Shown piece after piece: positions 63,920-64,000 of a stretch of 64,000 nucleotides of DNA. Source of the DNA: CAJXZP01 sp963974475 (GTDB lineage: Bacteria; Bacteroidota; Bacteroidia; Flavobacteriales_G; Salibacteraceae); NCBI GenBank assembly GCA_963974475.1, contig CAXBCR010000014.1:17687-81686 (forward strand), given 5' to 3'. Under the pieces are notes generated by a model, which ran no database searches, was not told the origin of the DNA, and saw only the letters and a list, made by a program, of their open reading frames with translations. A program made the position numbers and the translations under genes. Numbering within the stretch: the stretch's first letter is position 1; each line of letters starts with the position of its first letter.

Positions 63920-64000
63920 ATTCAATTTACGTATTTGCTTTTAGAAAAAATTGTCCTTTCATAGCATAGGTTGACGCTAAGTTTGGTTTAAAAGACTAAA

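Larger units (their letters stand above)
63236..64000. other. Gene-free region at the right edge with repeats
   Basis: About 765 bases without a credible gene in any frame. It contains the mdh terminator, three related copies of a repeat (63401-63507, 63605-63686, 63799-63857) and a large minus-strand hairpin (63875-63919). Base composition alternates between AT-rich stretches and GC-rich repeat cores. Confidence 0.7.

Overview
This window is chromosomal core DNA of an AT-rich Bacteroidota bacterium, most likely a member of the Flavobacteriia. The pointers are the Bacteroidota-type promoters (TAnnTTTG, sometimes with TTG/TTTG about 19-23 bases upstream) in front of many genes; a type IX secretion (T9SS) component and three proteins carrying T9SS C-terminal sorting domains; the fused SecDF; type III glutamine synthetase; and several families largely confined to the phylum (DUF4924, DUF5606, DUF2851, DUF3467, DUF6438). 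I see no prophage, insertion sequence, CRISPR array or rRNA gene.

Layout. 1-4322, all minus: an edge-truncated metallo-hydrolase, DUF4924, an OmpH/Skp-like lipoprotein, an orphan protein, and an ECF sigma factor paired with a membrane protein that ends in a PKD domain and a T9SS type B sorting domain. 4647-10650, mostly plus: purB, a small lipoprotein, Ppx/GppA (minus), a signal-less BtuF-like protein and a patatin/outer-membrane-barrel fusion. 10647-24199, minus: the ancestral gene-expression block, in transcription order tRNA-Thr(UGU), tRNA-Tyr, tRNA-Gly, tRNA-Thr(GGU), tuf, tRNA-Trp, secE, nusG, rplK, rplA, rplJ, rplL, rpoB, rpoC, then DUF3467. 24345-33364, minus: raiA, a Xer recombinase, rpsU, acyl-CoA dehydrogenase, an HhH protein, an AGCS symporter, and a tight four-gene run DUF2851-PspC-K+ channel-RmlD. 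33470-45805, minus: purM-prfA-pyrF, porE, GSIII, a CaCA exchanger with tatA, and secDF. 45973-57835: a DCC protein (plus), DUF5606 and a T9SS-exported subtilase (minus), a solitary HsdR-N nuclease-like gene divergent from holA, then a TonB-dependent receptor, pyrG, yidC and a DUF6438 lipoprotein (plus). 58052-62142, minus: a 1213-residue T9SS type B surface protein with a small secreted partner upstream. 62303-63235, plus: mdh, followed by about 760 bases without genes that hold a terminator, three copies of a dispersed repeat and one large hairpin.

How the genes work together. Most of the window is housekeeping: transcription and translation, protein export (SecE, SecDF, YidC, TatA) and nucleotide synthesis (PurB, PurM, PyrF, PyrG). 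The accessory theme is the cell envelope and T9SS: PorE, a type A cargo (subtilase), a type B cargo (CUB/P-domain/SprB-repeat protein), and a putative anti-sigma factor that itself bears a type B sorting domain. That last pair is the best candidate here for an undescribed regulatory system.

Start corrections made from promoters and alignments known from memory: purB 4647, anti-sigma 3757, rpoB 19187, secE 22245, xerC 25617, DUF2851 33364, GSIII 41118, HsdR-N 50112, TonB receptor 51325. GTG starts are used at 5994, 22032, 31865, 42242 and 62142. All family assignments come from reading motifs; no database search was possible.
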